Of a DNA stretch of 8,062 nt, positions 1 to 7,675 are shown piece by piece (position 1 is the stretch's first letter; the number at the start of each line of letters is the position of its first letter). Position numbers and translations under genes: made by a program. Source of the DNA: Bacillota bacterium (GTDB lineage: Bacteria; Bacillota; Clostridia; Christensenellales; Borkfalkiaceae); contig QAKE01000019.1 of the NCBI GenBank assembly GCA_003343995.1, forward strand, positions 1 through 8,062, in the 5' to 3' direction. The notes beneath the pieces are model-generated. The model made no database searches and had not been told where the DNA came from. It worked only from the letters and a program-made list of their open reading frames with translations.

Positions 1-376
1 TGCGCACCGTAGCCACCGGGCGGAACACATCTTCCGCCAACTCCAGCAGATGCTCCCGGTGTACCGGTTTGGGCAGGTAGTCTTTGGCTCCCAACTTAAT
101 AGTGCGCACCACATCGGGCACAGAAACATACTCGGTCGTGATAATGAACGGGATGTCCTTCTTTTCCTTGCGCAACCATTCCAGAAGGGAAATGCCATCT
201 CCCTCCGGCAAACGCACGTCCGACAGGATCAGGTCGAACTGCGTTCTGCGTATCAACGAGCGTGCTATCGTCTCGTTCATGGCCGTCACGGCATCATAAC
301 CGGCCTGTGAGAACCAGTCTTTCTGCATCTGTGACAAACCGACGTTGTCCTCAACTATCAGTATCTTCCGTTTCAT
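1..376 (-). CDS. rteB: RteB, NtrC-type response regulator, N-terminal part
   Basis: The first 125 codons are present; the rest runs off the left edge. The visible part is one complete receiver domain: acidic pair E9-D10, phospho-acceptor D53 in LILSDVRLP, the T80/T81 switch region, and K103 in YLPKPV. The domain's layout matches NtrC-like regulators, and by analogy with CTnDOT RteB the missing part should hold an AAA+ sigma-54 activation domain and a Fis-type DNA-binding domain. The expected role is to receive phosphate from RteA and activate rteC, leading to element excision. The ATG at 376-374 was chosen because it opens directly into the canonical receiver start MKRKILIVEDN. It overlaps the rteA 3' end by 26 bp, which suggests translational coupling. 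The upstream nonsense codon in rteA could lower rteB expression by polarity. Confidence 0.88.
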   Translation of the reverse strand, partial: MKRKILIVEDNVGLSQMQKDWFSQAGYDAVTAMNETIARSLIRRTQFDLILSDVRLPEGDGISLLEWLRKEKKDIPFIITTEYVSVPDVVRTIKLGAKDYLPKPVHREHLLELAEDVFRPVATVR

Positions 377-2681
377 TCGTCACTCTTTTTATCTCGGCTT
401 CTGCCACTTTAATAAGGATGGCGGCGTAATCCATAATCTGCCGGGTATGTTCATTCAATATCTTATCGTTTATAGTCTCATCTTTCAGTAAAGCGCGATA
501 AGCCGACAAGGCTTCTTCCATTTGCAGCAATTCCCACATCGGTTGCATCCGGTGGGTGATTTCACGCAATTTCTGCCTGTCACCGTTTTTCATTGCCGCA
601 CCGAGTTCCTCCCGGTCTTTTTCCGACTGGGATATAAAGGAAAGAAGCGTTTTCGACTTGTTGCCGACTTCAGAGAGTATCAGACTGAAATCAACGCTAT
701 GGTTGTCTTCCTGCCGGTTTCTTCTTATCGTTGAAAGCAGGCTGAGCAGTTCTGATGAAGAGAACGGCTTATAAATGCAATCTGTAAACCCCGCGTGGAG
801 AAACGCCTCTTTTTCCCTGTCGCCACGCGCAGTCATAGCGATGACAGGTATCGTTCTGGAATTGTTTATGTTCGAGTTACGCAACAGTGTCAGCAACTCG
901 AATCCGTTAGTTCCCGGCATCTGGATGTCGGACAGCAGCAGGTCATAATCCTTACCCCGTATTGCCTTGACTACATCCTTGGCTGACGAGCACATAGTAC
1001 AGGTTATGCCGTTGCGTTCCAGCATTTCCTTTATTACGCCAAGAAACATCGTGTCATCGTCTATTACCAGTACATTTGCAGGCAAATGCTCCAAATTCAG
1101 TAGTATCCTGTTCTCGCTCTCCACCGGTTCATCTGTCGTGCTTAAAGGAAGCGTCACGCTGAACGTGGAGCCTTGTCCGATTTCACTCGTCACGTTTATT
1201 TCCCCGCCGAGCAACCTGACTACCCCTTTCGTGATAGGCAATCCCAATCCGACACCATCCACGTTTGTCGCGGAAGTCAGGCGCTCAAACGGCCGGAAAA
1301 TGCGGGAAAGGGTTTCCTGACTCATGCCGATACCGGTATCCTTCACTTCCAACGTCAATAGTCCTTCATGGTAACAGGCGTTCAATGCGATGGTTCCCGA
1401 CTCGGTAAACTTGACGGCATTGGTTAGCAGATTATCCATAATCTGTTCGATACGATCCGCATCTCCATATAGATTGACATCAGTGTCCTTGAAATCCTGC
1501 CGGAACAGGATGCCCTTGTCGGTGACCACATGAGAAAATCCCGAAGCGATACGTTCCAGCAGTCCGTTCAGGTTGAACGGTACATCGTTGCAGGTTTCTT
1601 TGGCCTCGTTCAGACGGTACACGTCCAATAGGTTGTTGAGCAAATGTACCACGTGTTTACACACAATCCGGATATTGTTCAGATGGACGTTCCTGCGTTT
1701 CTTCTCACGGGTATCCATAGCCAGTTCCGCGCTGCCGCTGATGATGTTCAGCGGGGCGCGAATGTCATGGGATATGGTCAGGATAATATTCTTCCGCATT
1801 TCCAGCAACGCATTGTTCTGTTCTATTGTTTCCTCCAAACGTTTTCTGTTCCTTGCCTTTACCTTTATATCCCGTTGTATGATAAGATACAAAACGAATA
1901 ACAGGATAATTGAGAAAACAATCAAACCGGTAATGACAAGAGAGGAATGTTCGTAGGAAGCTTTAAGACGTTTTTCTTTACTTTGAAATGCAATTGATGT
2001 CTGCTCGTCCAGACTTGTAATCAACGTGCGTAGCTTCCCGTTGAGTTCACGGTTGTGTAACCGCAGGCTGTCCGTATAGGTCTCAATGTTTCTTCTGCGT
2101 TCTTCCTGCAAGGAAATAAGCTCGTTGCCCCGTGCTCTCTCTTTTGTATTACCGGATGGCAATTGTACGGTTTCCTTGCCTCCAAAGAATCCGGCTATCC
2201 CTTTTTTCTTGCGGGTAACGGTGCGAGGCCCACTTGCTTGTGATGCCGTGAATGAATATTGATTGACTACCAACAGACTATCGATTTGCTTTTGTTGTCG
2301 GAAAATTTCTTTCATTCGCAATAGATGTTCCTCTTTGTTAAGCAACAGGATACGAAGGGAATCAACCTGTTCCGGATGCACAAATTCCTTGCATTGTTCA
2401 CGTAAAATTTGCAGTAGGGAATCCGCTTTCAGACGACGTGTACGATATAACTCACAATCTTTCTCGGTTCACGTCATGACGGATTCTCCGAAAGTCGCAA
2501 GCACGGTGATATGGCGATGGGTAGTGCTGATATTGCTTTGTGTTTGGAATATGGTTATTGATTCTTGCTCTATCTCCGCCACGCGCTTACGTTCATGTAA
2601 AACAATGGCGACCATACTACCGATAATCGCCATTAGAAGAAAATATCCTACAAATATCTTATGCTGCAACAGTAATTTCAT
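351..2681 (-). pseudogene. rteA: RteA hybrid sensor histidine kinase, interrupted by an in-frame TGA
   Basis: The reading frame spans 777 codons (776 positions before the final stop) but contains TGA at codon 71 (2471-2469). Numbering through the stop: a first membrane helix at about 9-26, a sensor region to about 245, a second helix at about 248-268, HisKA with H305 in ISHDIR, the HATPase N box around 417-421 (NLLTNAVKF), the G1 box DTGIGM at 448-453 and the G2 box GVGLGLPI near 476. A receiver follows, with D541-D542, phospho-acceptor D585 and K638, then a C-terminal HPt-like helical domain with H710 in ITHRM. All kinase and relay residues I could check are present, so the only visible lesion is the nonsense codon. 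The two parts are in the same frame, with 29 open codons between the stop and a GTG at 2381. In CTnDOT, RteA is the sensor partner of RteB. The gene could be truly inactive, expressed by restart or readthrough, or intact with a base-call error. Confidence 0.85.
2469..2471 (-). other. In-frame TGA nonsense codon in rteA
   Basis: The upstream 70 codons end ...FGESVMT and the frame resumes after TGA with TEKDCELYRTRRLKADS, continuing open to the normal rteA end. Because frame is kept on both sides, a single substitution explains the break, most simply from TGG (Trp), although other codons are possible. Translation would stop a little past the first membrane helix and yield a 70-residue peptide. 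Confidence 0.9.
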
Positions 2682-2705
2682 TAGTTTTTGAGTCTTTATT
2701 ATATA
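2682..2705 (-). other. AT-rich junction between btuD and rteA
   Basis: These 24 bp are the only spacer between the B12 operon and rteA. They are strongly AT-rich (19 A/T of 24 on the written strand), with no Shine-Dalgarno sequence before the rteA ATG and no hairpin that could act as a terminator. I see no convincing Bacteroides promoter (-7 TAnnTTTG) here, although a promoter inside the btuD 3' end cannot be excluded. The layout favours transcriptional readthrough from btuD into rteA. Confidence 0.7.
2688..2699 (-). repeat. Imperfect direct repeat, copy next to rteA
   Basis: On the minus strand this copy reads ATAAAGACTCAA. It matches the copy at 2709-2720 (ATAAAGGCTCAA) at 11 of 12 bases, with a 21-bp offset. 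It lies in the spacer just ahead of the rteA start. Confidence 0.6.
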
Positions 2706-3461
2706 CTATTGAGCCTTTATGGTTCCGCTCAGCGGGTCGAACCGCATGGCCTGGTTGCTGAACAAACGTTCTATATAACCGCTCCGCCGCATCTCGTCGG
2801 TCGGCAGGCACGACAGCCGGGGTGGGTCGATCAGCGCGATACTGTCGGCGAGCGACAGGGCGATGTCGAGCTCGTGGGTTGAAAAGAGGATACACTTGCC
2901 CTCGTCGTGCGCCAATCGCGCCAGTAGCGAGCAAAGTTCGTAACGGTTGGGCAAGTCGAGGAACGAGGTGGGCTCGTCGAGCAGGATGACGGGCGTCTGT
3001 TGCGCCAGTGCGCGGGCAATCATAATGCGCTGGCACTCGCCGTCCGACATCTTATCCATCGTCCGATGTGCATAAGCCTCCATTCCCACCGAGGCGAGCG
3101 ACCGTGCCACGATCTCCTTGTCGGCATCCTGCATCCGTCCTATCCAGTCGGTGTAGGGAGCACGGCCGACGGCTACCACGTCCTCGCATTTAAGGTTGGC
3201 GATACGCGTGCGCTCTGTCGTGACGAATGCCAGCTTCTTTGCCATTTCGTCGGCTCTCATGTCGGAAATATCACGTCCGTCGAGCAGAATTTCGCCCGCA
3301 TAGCGGCGTTTGAGTCCCGCTATGGCGCGCAGCAGCGTCGATTTGCCCGTACCGTTGCGTCCGATAAGGGCCGTCAGCGAACCTTTCGGAATAGCGGCAT
3401 TCACTTCGCGAAGCAGTGTGCGTTCGTCGTAGCCGATGGAGAAATCGTGCAGTCGTATCAT
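2706..3461 (-). CDS. btuD: BtuD-like corrinoid ABC transporter ATPase
   Basis: This 251-residue ATPase of the FecE/BtuD/FepC family should power corrinoid import through BtuC from the cytoplasmic face of the inner membrane. Walker A is GRNGTGKST at 34-42, the signature is MSDGE at 138-142 (a variant of LSGGQ), Walker B with its catalytic glutamate is ILLDEP around 159-164 (D162, E163), and the switch histidine is H196 in STHELD. The Q-loop region reads AFVTTERTR at about 78-86 without the usual glutamine, a variant I associate with Bacteroidota members of this family. The ATG at 3461 was chosen over one 11 codons upstream because it forms an ATGA overlap with the btuC stop and starts directly at the first beta strand (MIRLHDFSIGYD). 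The length is normal for the family. Substrate is assigned from the neighbours; on sequence alone iron-siderophore or haem would be equally possible. Confidence 0.88.
   Translation of the reverse strand: MIRLHDFSIGYDERTLLREVNAAIPKGSLTALIGRNGTGKSTLLRAIAGLKRRYAGEILLDGRDISDMRADEMAKKLAFVTTERTRIANLKCEDVVAVGRAPYTDWIGRMQDADKEIVARSLASVGMEAYAHRTMDKMSDGECQRIMIARALAQQTPVILLDEPTSFLDLPNRYELCSLLARLAHDEGKCILFSTHELDIALSLADSIALIDPPRLSCLPTDEMRRSGYIERLFSNQAMRFDPLSGTIKAQ
2709..2720 (-). repeat. Imperfect direct repeat, copy inside the btuD 3' end
   Basis: On the minus strand this copy reads ATAAAGGCTCAA and encodes the last four residues of BtuD (IKAQ), directly before the TAG. It pairs with the copy at 2688-2699. 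The two lie on either side of the btuD stop codon, at the cargo/element border. Confidence 0.6.
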
Positions 3462-4438
3462 GCCGTAAAGGATTTGTTGCGCAACACCACCCACACCACA
3501 ATCGGGATTCCCAATAACGCGGTAATGGCGTTTACAGGCAGGGTAAACAATTTGGAAACGAGGTCACAAAGGAGCAGCACCGCCGCACCCGAAAGAAGGG
3601 TGCCCGGCACGAGCACGCGGTGGTCGCCGTTGCGGAACAGCATCCGTGCGACGTGGGGCATAGCAAGACCGATAAAACCTATCGGGCCGCAGAAAGCCGT
3701 TACTGTGCCGGCCAGCAGTGTTGTCGAGAGAAACAGCAGTCCGCGCGAGCGGCGGATATTCAGCCCCATAGTTACGGCATATTCCTCTCCGAATAGCAGG
3801 AGGTTGAGCGGCTTGATCGTGATTACCGCCAGCAGTAAGCCGGCGATAACCGACGGCACGAGGACAGCGAGTTGTGGCACCGTCACGTCGCCGAGCGACC
3901 CCATCGTCCAGACGACGAAGGCTTTCAAGGCCTCCTCTTTGCTTAGGTATTGCAGGATTTGCACTACGGCACCCACACCGGACGAGAACATCATGCCGAG
4001 AATCAGGATGACCATGATGTCCTTGATGCGGTGGCCTACGGCGGCGATTACGAGCAGCACGGCGGCCGCTCCCGCCCATGCGGCCGTGGCGATGCCGACC
4101 GACGAGCCGACGCCGGCAAGCACCACGAGCGCCACGCCGAGGCTCGCGCCCGAACTGATGCCGAGCACGTAGGGACCTGCCAGCGGGTTGCGGAACAGCG
4201 TCTGCATCTGCAAGCCGCTGACCGACAGCGCCGCGCCCGCCAGCAGAGCCACAATTGCCTTTATCAGGCGGATGTTCAGGACGATTTTCGCCGTCGCTTG
4301 CGGACAGTCGCCGCCCGTCAGTGCCGCCCATACGTCGTCGAGGGGGATGCGCACGGCACCGACGGCCAGATCCAGCAGAAAGAGGCCGACCGTAAATGCG
4401 GACAAGGTTGCGAACAATATAGCAGAGCGGGAGCGCAT
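3458..4438 (-). CDS. btuC: BtuC-like corrinoid ABC transporter permease (FecCD family)
   Basis: This 326-residue, very hydrophobic protein has the usual FecCD family length and should form the homodimeric inner-membrane channel for corrinoid. Visible family blocks are the first helix at about 7-28, RLIKAIVALLAGAALSVSG leading into LFRNPLAGPYVLGISSGAS (about residues 57-100), a central cluster of helices, and the C-terminal GPIGFIGLAMPHVARML block. The GLNIRRSR stretch before the last helices is in the place of the coupling loop that contacts BtuD. Its ATG follows the btuF TAG with no spacer, and its TGA overlaps the btuD ATG, so translation is probably coupled in both directions. No Shine-Dalgarno is seen. 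The coding sequence is very GC-rich (one hand-counted line at 4081-4140 is 46/60), unlike rteA. Specificity for B12 rather than another chelate is inferred from btuG/btuB. Confidence 0.88.
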   Translation of the reverse strand: MRSRSAILFATLSAFTVGLFLLDLAVGAVRIPLDDVWAALTGGDCPQATAKIVLNIRLIKAIVALLAGAALSVSGLQMQTLFRNPLAGPYVLGISSGASLGVALVVLAGVGSSVGIATAAWAGAAAVLLVIAAVGHRIKDIMVILILGMMFSSGVGAVVQILQYLSKEEALKAFVVWTMGSLGDVTVPQLAVLVPSVIAGLLLAVITIKPLNLLLFGEEYAVTMGLNIRRSRGLLFLSTTLLAGTVTAFCGPIGFIGLAMPHVARMLFRNGDHRVLVPGTLLSGAAVLLLCDLVSKLFTLPVNAITALLGIPIVVWVVLRNKSFTA

Positions 4439-5578
4439 CTATTTCAGTCGTTTGTAATAGACGAAATCCTCCTCCACGAGTTCGGGGTGAAATATCTTGA
4501 TAAGGTCGCGCAGCACGAGTTCGGGGTGCACGACGCCCGATTCGAAGTAGTCGTTGCCTCCGGCGGCGTTGGTGCGGGCGTTGTTGTTATAGACGTATCC
4601 GTTGCGGAAGCAGCGGGTGTCGGCGAACTTCGGGCAGGCGGCTTTCACCTCGCCGAGCGTGCTCGCCATACCCACGTTCAGCCATAGATCGGCAGCCGAA
4701 GCGAGCAGGTATGCCTCCTCCATGTCGACGGGCGTCGAGGCGTTGCCCGTGTTCTTCTTGTAGATATAATCTCCGCCCGCGTCCTCGATCAGCCGCACGG
4801 CATAGCTCCCGGCCGAGGGCATGAACCACGAATCGCCGTATGGCATGTTGAGCATGACAGACGGGGCGTCGAGGGCATTCTCCGCCACCCGCTGTTTCAG
4901 GGCGTTGTATCGGACGGGAATCTCCGCGAAAACCTTTTCGCCCTCCGACCGACAACCGACGACCTCCGAGAGGGCCACCATCCACTCGGCCTTACCCAAC
5001 GGCGACTCTTCGAGGTAATCGCCTACGTACATGAACGGGATGCCCAGCTCGCGCAGCTTCGGCTCCATGCCGCTGGCACCGTTCACGCCGTAGAGCAGCA
5101 CGAGGTCGGGATCGAGGGATAACAGCAATTCGTAGTTGACATTCCCCTCGTAGCCTACGTCGCCGATGCTTTCGCGGCGTGCCTGAACGTCGGGGTTAGA
5201 AATATAGTCGATGCCCGATACGCCGACCACGCGGTCGACCTCGCCTATGGCGTCGAGCATGGCGATATGGGTCGAGGACATCGCCACGATACGATCGGCA
5301 TCGCCTTCAAGCACCTGCCCCTCGAATCCCTCGGGAACGGTTTCGCCGTCACGGGCGATGAATAACTGTGCAGCGATACCATCCGCGCCTTGCCACGGAT
5401 TCGTGACGGTGAGCAGTACGCTCTGCCTGCCCTCGGCACCCTGAATGTCGAAGCCCGAGGCGTATTCGGGTGTGTAGACCGAGCGATTGAAATCGGTGAG
5501 TTTGGAACTCTTGTTGTTACAGCCTGCCAATGTGAGCGCCAGCAGCAGGAGCAGGCTCAGATTCTTTCCTATTTTCAT
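4439..5578 (-). CDS. btuF: BtuF-like periplasmic corrinoid-binding lipoprotein
   Basis: This 379-residue type III substrate-binding protein (BtuF/FecB/TroA fold) should deliver corrinoid from BtuB to BtuCD. The N-terminus is a lipoprotein signal with lipobox LAGC and acylated C20. Residues +2 to +6 (NNKSS) lack the acidic cluster typical of Bacteroidota surface lipoproteins, so a periplasm-facing anchor is likely. A first segment of about 70 residues precedes the binding fold and is longer than in E. coli BtuF. The fold begins near residue 94 (DRIVAMSSTHIAMLDAIG), with the family-like NYELLLSLDPDLVLLYG at about 148-164, and ends with HPELVLRDLIKIFHPEL at about 351-367. The ATG at 5578 is 8 bp from the btuB stop, after a weak AGGT. 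Siderophore or haem binding would be the alternative without the neighbours. Confidence 0.87.
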   Translation of the reverse strand: MKIGKNLSLLLLLALTLAGCNNKSSKLTDFNRSVYTPEYASGFDIQGAEGRQSVLLTVTNPWQGADGIAAQLFIARDGETVPEGFEGQVLEGDADRIVAMSSTHIAMLDAIGEVDRVVGVSGIDYISNPDVQARRESIGDVGYEGNVNYELLLSLDPDLVLLYGVNGASGMEPKLRELGIPFMYVGDYLEESPLGKAEWMVALSEVVGCRSEGEKVFAEIPVRYNALKQRVAENALDAPSVMLNMPYGDSWFMPSAGSYAVRLIEDAGGDYIYKKNTGNASTPVDMEEAYLLASAADLWLNVGMASTLGEVKAACPKFADTRCFRNGYVYNNNARTNAAGGNDYFESGVVHPELVLRDLIKIFHPELVEEDFVYYKRLK

Positions 5579-5586
5579 ATCGTTAC

Positions 5587-7662
5587 CTATTTATTTTTCT
5601 TGTTTTTTCCGAACTTCGGGGTAATGCCGATAAACAACTCGAAGTTGATGCCGGGCATGGGACGCGAGAGTACCGAGAGATAATCCTCGTCGAAAAGGTT
5701 GTTGACGGCGAATTTCAGCTGGATGTCCATCGGTCGGAACGACAGCCCCTTTTCGAGCGAGATGTTGCTCATGAAATAGGGCGGCAGATGTCCCGTCAGC
5801 GTGTAGTCGTTGCTCGACATGGTGAAACGTTCCGAATAATAGGCCCACTTGTAAAGGAACGCCCACGAGCGCCATGCGAGGCGTCCCGTCAGCGAGGCGG
5901 AGTGTCGCGGCACGTAGGGCAACTGTTTGCCCACCGACTGGTCGGCGGGCGACATCTTTTCGCCCTCGTTGATGGAGGGTGTCCACGAGTAGGAGCCGTT
6001 CAAGTCGATGAGCCAATCCTTTGCGGGCTGCACGGCCAGGTCCGCCTTCACCTCAACCCCGTAGGCGTGCACCTTCTTCACGTTGCGGGGCGAGAAGAAT
6101 CCCTTGGTCGTGGGTAGCCAGATGATCCAGTCGTCGATATAGGAGTCGAACCAGTTCGCGCTGCCATTCAGCTTGTAGAGCCCTTTCTTGCCGACCTCGA
6201 AACTGACGCCCGCGTCGTAACTGAACCCATGCTCGTTTCTCAGATCGGGATTGCCGCCCGGGAGGAAATAGAGGTCGTTCAGGGTCGGGAAGCGGTAGTT
6301 GCGCGATACGGAGGCCTTGGCGACGATGTTTCCCTTTTTCGATAATATGCCGTCGATGAAAAACGCGGGGATGAGCGGCACCCATTGGTCTCCGTACATC
6401 TCCTCGCGCAGCACCACCGACATGCCCATGCGGTCTACGGGCTGCCACTTCGCCGAAAGGGAGCCCGAGAGTTCCACGCGCCCCTTGTCGTAGCCGACGA
6501 CAGCCTTGTTGCCGTCTTGCAGGATGATGTTCTTGTCCTCGCTGCGCACCAAATGCTGGTGAAGCGATATGTTGGCGGTGAAGAACCAGCGTTTCGAGGG
6601 GCTGTACTCGCCCTCCGCCTGACCGTAGAACGTATTGACCTTGCTGCGCGAGCGCGTCATTGACGCCCAGTTGCCGGGAGCGACCTCGCGCTTGTAGTCG
6701 TAGGCCATCCACGTGTGGATATAGCCGCCTTTCACGCCGAGTTTCCAATTGCTTTTGATGTGGTCCCACGACACGACGCCGCGGAACGTCTGTTCCCGCT
6801 GGCGGTTCTCGAAGTCGGTCGCATCGCCGTAGTCGGTCGTGAGCATCGGCAGTTCGCGGTTGGAGTGGATATACCAGGCATTCAGTCCCACCTTGTCGCC
6901 TTTGCGTGTGTCGTAGTACGCCTCCTGCAACAGATGCAGGTCTTTGAAAGCCCCGCTGCGGTTGCGCTCCACGGGATGATACTGTCCGATGATGTTCTTA
7001 TCGTCGTCGTAGATGTTGATTTTCTTGTCGTGGTTGGTGTATTTGTAGTCATTAGGCGACGACGAATATACCGCGCGGGTGGAGACGTGCCAGCGGTCGC
7101 TGCCGTAGGTCAGACGCAGGAACTCGTCAAACGTCTTGAACGAACCGATGCCCTGCACGTACTGAGCGTTGAAGCCCTCGCCCACGTGGGGCGTTGTGGC
7201 GAGTTTGACGAGCCCGCCGATGCCGCCGCCCGTCTCGTTTACCGATGAAGTGCCGTGAAGCAGCGACGCCTGGTCGATGAAATAGGACGGTATGGTGGAA
7301 AAGTCGGTCATGCCGAGCATGGGGTTGTTGATGCGCATGCCGTTCCACGTAACCTGCGTGTGCGAGGGCGACGTGCCGCGGAAAGCGACCGTCGAGAGAG
7401 TGGCGCGTCCGTAGCTCTTGACAAATACCGACGAATTGAACGTCAGGATGTCCGCCATCGAGAGGGCGATGTTCTCCTTGAGCGCGACCGAATCGAGCTT
7501 TGTCTTCTGCACGCCGATCTCCTTCATTGGCCGATGTCCGATGACCGTGACTTCGGGGATGGTCAGATGCCATGCCGATTTTTTCTTGCTTTCCGTTTGC
7601 TGTGCGAAGAGTGCAGCGGGAAGACATGCTACCAAAGCGAATAACAGATATAGTCTTTTCAT
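5587..7662 (-). CDS. btuB: BtuB-like TonB-dependent outer-membrane corrinoid receptor
   Basis: This 691-residue outer-membrane channel should import corrinoid handed over by BtuG, driven by TonB-ExbBD. A Sec signal peptide occupies residues 1-20 (cleavage likely after LFA, before QQ). A TonB box candidate is PEVTVIG at 36-42, the plug domain spans about 50-160 with family motifs VAFRGTSPSHTQVTWNG and GGGIGGLVKLATTP, and the remainder is a beta barrel with alternating aromatic strands ending near INFELFIGITPKFG. A short basic tail (KNKKNK) follows. No N-terminal carboxypeptidase-like domain or SusC-type extension is present, in keeping with BtuB rather than glycan receptors. The ATG at 7662 was chosen over an in-frame ATG 21 codons upstream because it starts the signal peptide and has a strong ribosome binding site; the longer form would overlap btuG. 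Assignment to B12 is strengthened by the adjacent BtuG. Confidence 0.87.
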   Translation of the reverse strand: MKRLYLLFALVACLPAALFAQQTESKKKSAWHLTIPEVTVIGHRPMKEIGVQKTKLDSVALKENIALSMADILTFNSSVFVKSYGRATLSTVAFRGTSPSHTQVTWNGMRINNPMLGMTDFSTIPSYFIDQASLLHGTSSVNETGGGIGGLVKLATTPHVGEGFNAQYVQGIGSFKTFDEFLRLTYGSDRWHVSTRAVYSSSPNDYKYTNHDKKINIYDDDKNIIGQYHPVERNRSGAFKDLHLLQEAYYDTRKGDKVGLNAWYIHSNRELPMLTTDYGDATDFENRQREQTFRGVVSWDHIKSNWKLGVKGGYIHTWMAYDYKREVAPGNWASMTRSRSKVNTFYGQAEGEYSPSKRWFFTANISLHQHLVRSEDKNIILQDGNKAVVGYDKGRVELSGSLSAKWQPVDRMGMSVVLREEMYGDQWVPLIPAFFIDGILSKKGNIVAKASVSRNYRFPTLNDLYFLPGGNPDLRNEHGFSYDAGVSFEVGKKGLYKLNGSANWFDSYIDDWIIWLPTTKGFFSPRNVKKVHAYGVEVKADLAVQPAKDWLIDLNGSYSWTPSINEGEKMSPADQSVGKQLPYVPRHSASLTGRLAWRSWAFLYKWAYYSERFTMSSNDYTLTGHLPPYFMSNISLEKGLSFRPMDIQLKFAVNNLFDEDYLSVLSRPMPGINFELFIGITPKFGKNKKNK

Positions 7663-7666
7663 ATCG

Positions 7667-7674
7667 CCTCCTTT
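7667..7674 (-). promoter_or_regulatory. Strong Shine-Dalgarno for btuB
   Basis: In the btuG-btuB gap the minus strand reads AAAGGAGG followed by a 4-base spacer CGAT and the ATG at 7662. It decides the btuB start. Such full anti-16S matches are uncommon in Bacteroidota, and no other gene in this window has one. Confidence 0.7.
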
Positions 7675-7675
7675 C

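Larger units (their letters stand above)
1..2681 (-). mobile_element. Regulatory segment of a CTnDOT-family conjugative element (partial)
   Basis: The adjacent rteA and rteB genes are hallmark regulators of the CTnDOT/CTnERL family of Bacteroidales integrative conjugative elements. In that family RteB, a sigma-54-type activator, switches on rteC, and RteC then promotes excision and transfer. No integrase, excision, mobilisation or attachment sequence lies in this window, so the assignment rests on these two genes alone. The adjoining B12 operon is probably part of the same element as cargo, but neither element end is visible. A decayed or chromosomally fixed relic is also possible, since rteA is interrupted. 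Confidence 0.7.

Noticed and set aside
2382..2471. Frameshift as the cause of the rteA interruption
   Set aside because: The two rteA parts are in the same frame, separated by exactly one stop codon and 29 open codons, so an indel is not needed.
2263..2691. Plus-strand open frame of 142 codons spanning the rteA break
   Set aside because: It runs antisense to rteA, whose frame is coherent on both sides of the stop. The plus-strand product shows no domain.
2682..2705. Terminator or promoter in the btuD-rteA spacer
   Set aside because: I see no GC-rich hairpin followed by a T run and no TAnnTTTG-like element. The spacer is too short to hold both.
3462..3494. Upstream in-frame ATG as the btuD start
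   Set aside because: The ATG at 3461 overlaps the btuC stop as ATGA and begins at the conserved first strand. The 11 extra residues show no family similarity.
3000..4172. Plus-strand open frame of 390 codons
   Set aside because: It lies opposite btuD and btuC, which have clear domains, and its translation is low-complexity and lacks any recognisable fold. Long antisense frames are expected in GC-rich coding DNA.
3950..4687. Plus-strand open frame of 245 codons
   Set aside because: It is antisense to btuC and the btuF end, rich in H/R/A/D residues typical of shadow frames, with no motif or binding site.
5590..6016. Minus-strand open frames inside btuB, btuC and btuF in other frames
   Set aside because: They overlap genes with complete family motifs, and their translations are rich in R, G, H and A without any domain.
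7663..7675. Cobalamin riboswitch between btuG and btuB
   Set aside because: The gap is only 13 bp. Any riboswitch controlling this operon should lie ahead of btuG, outside the window.
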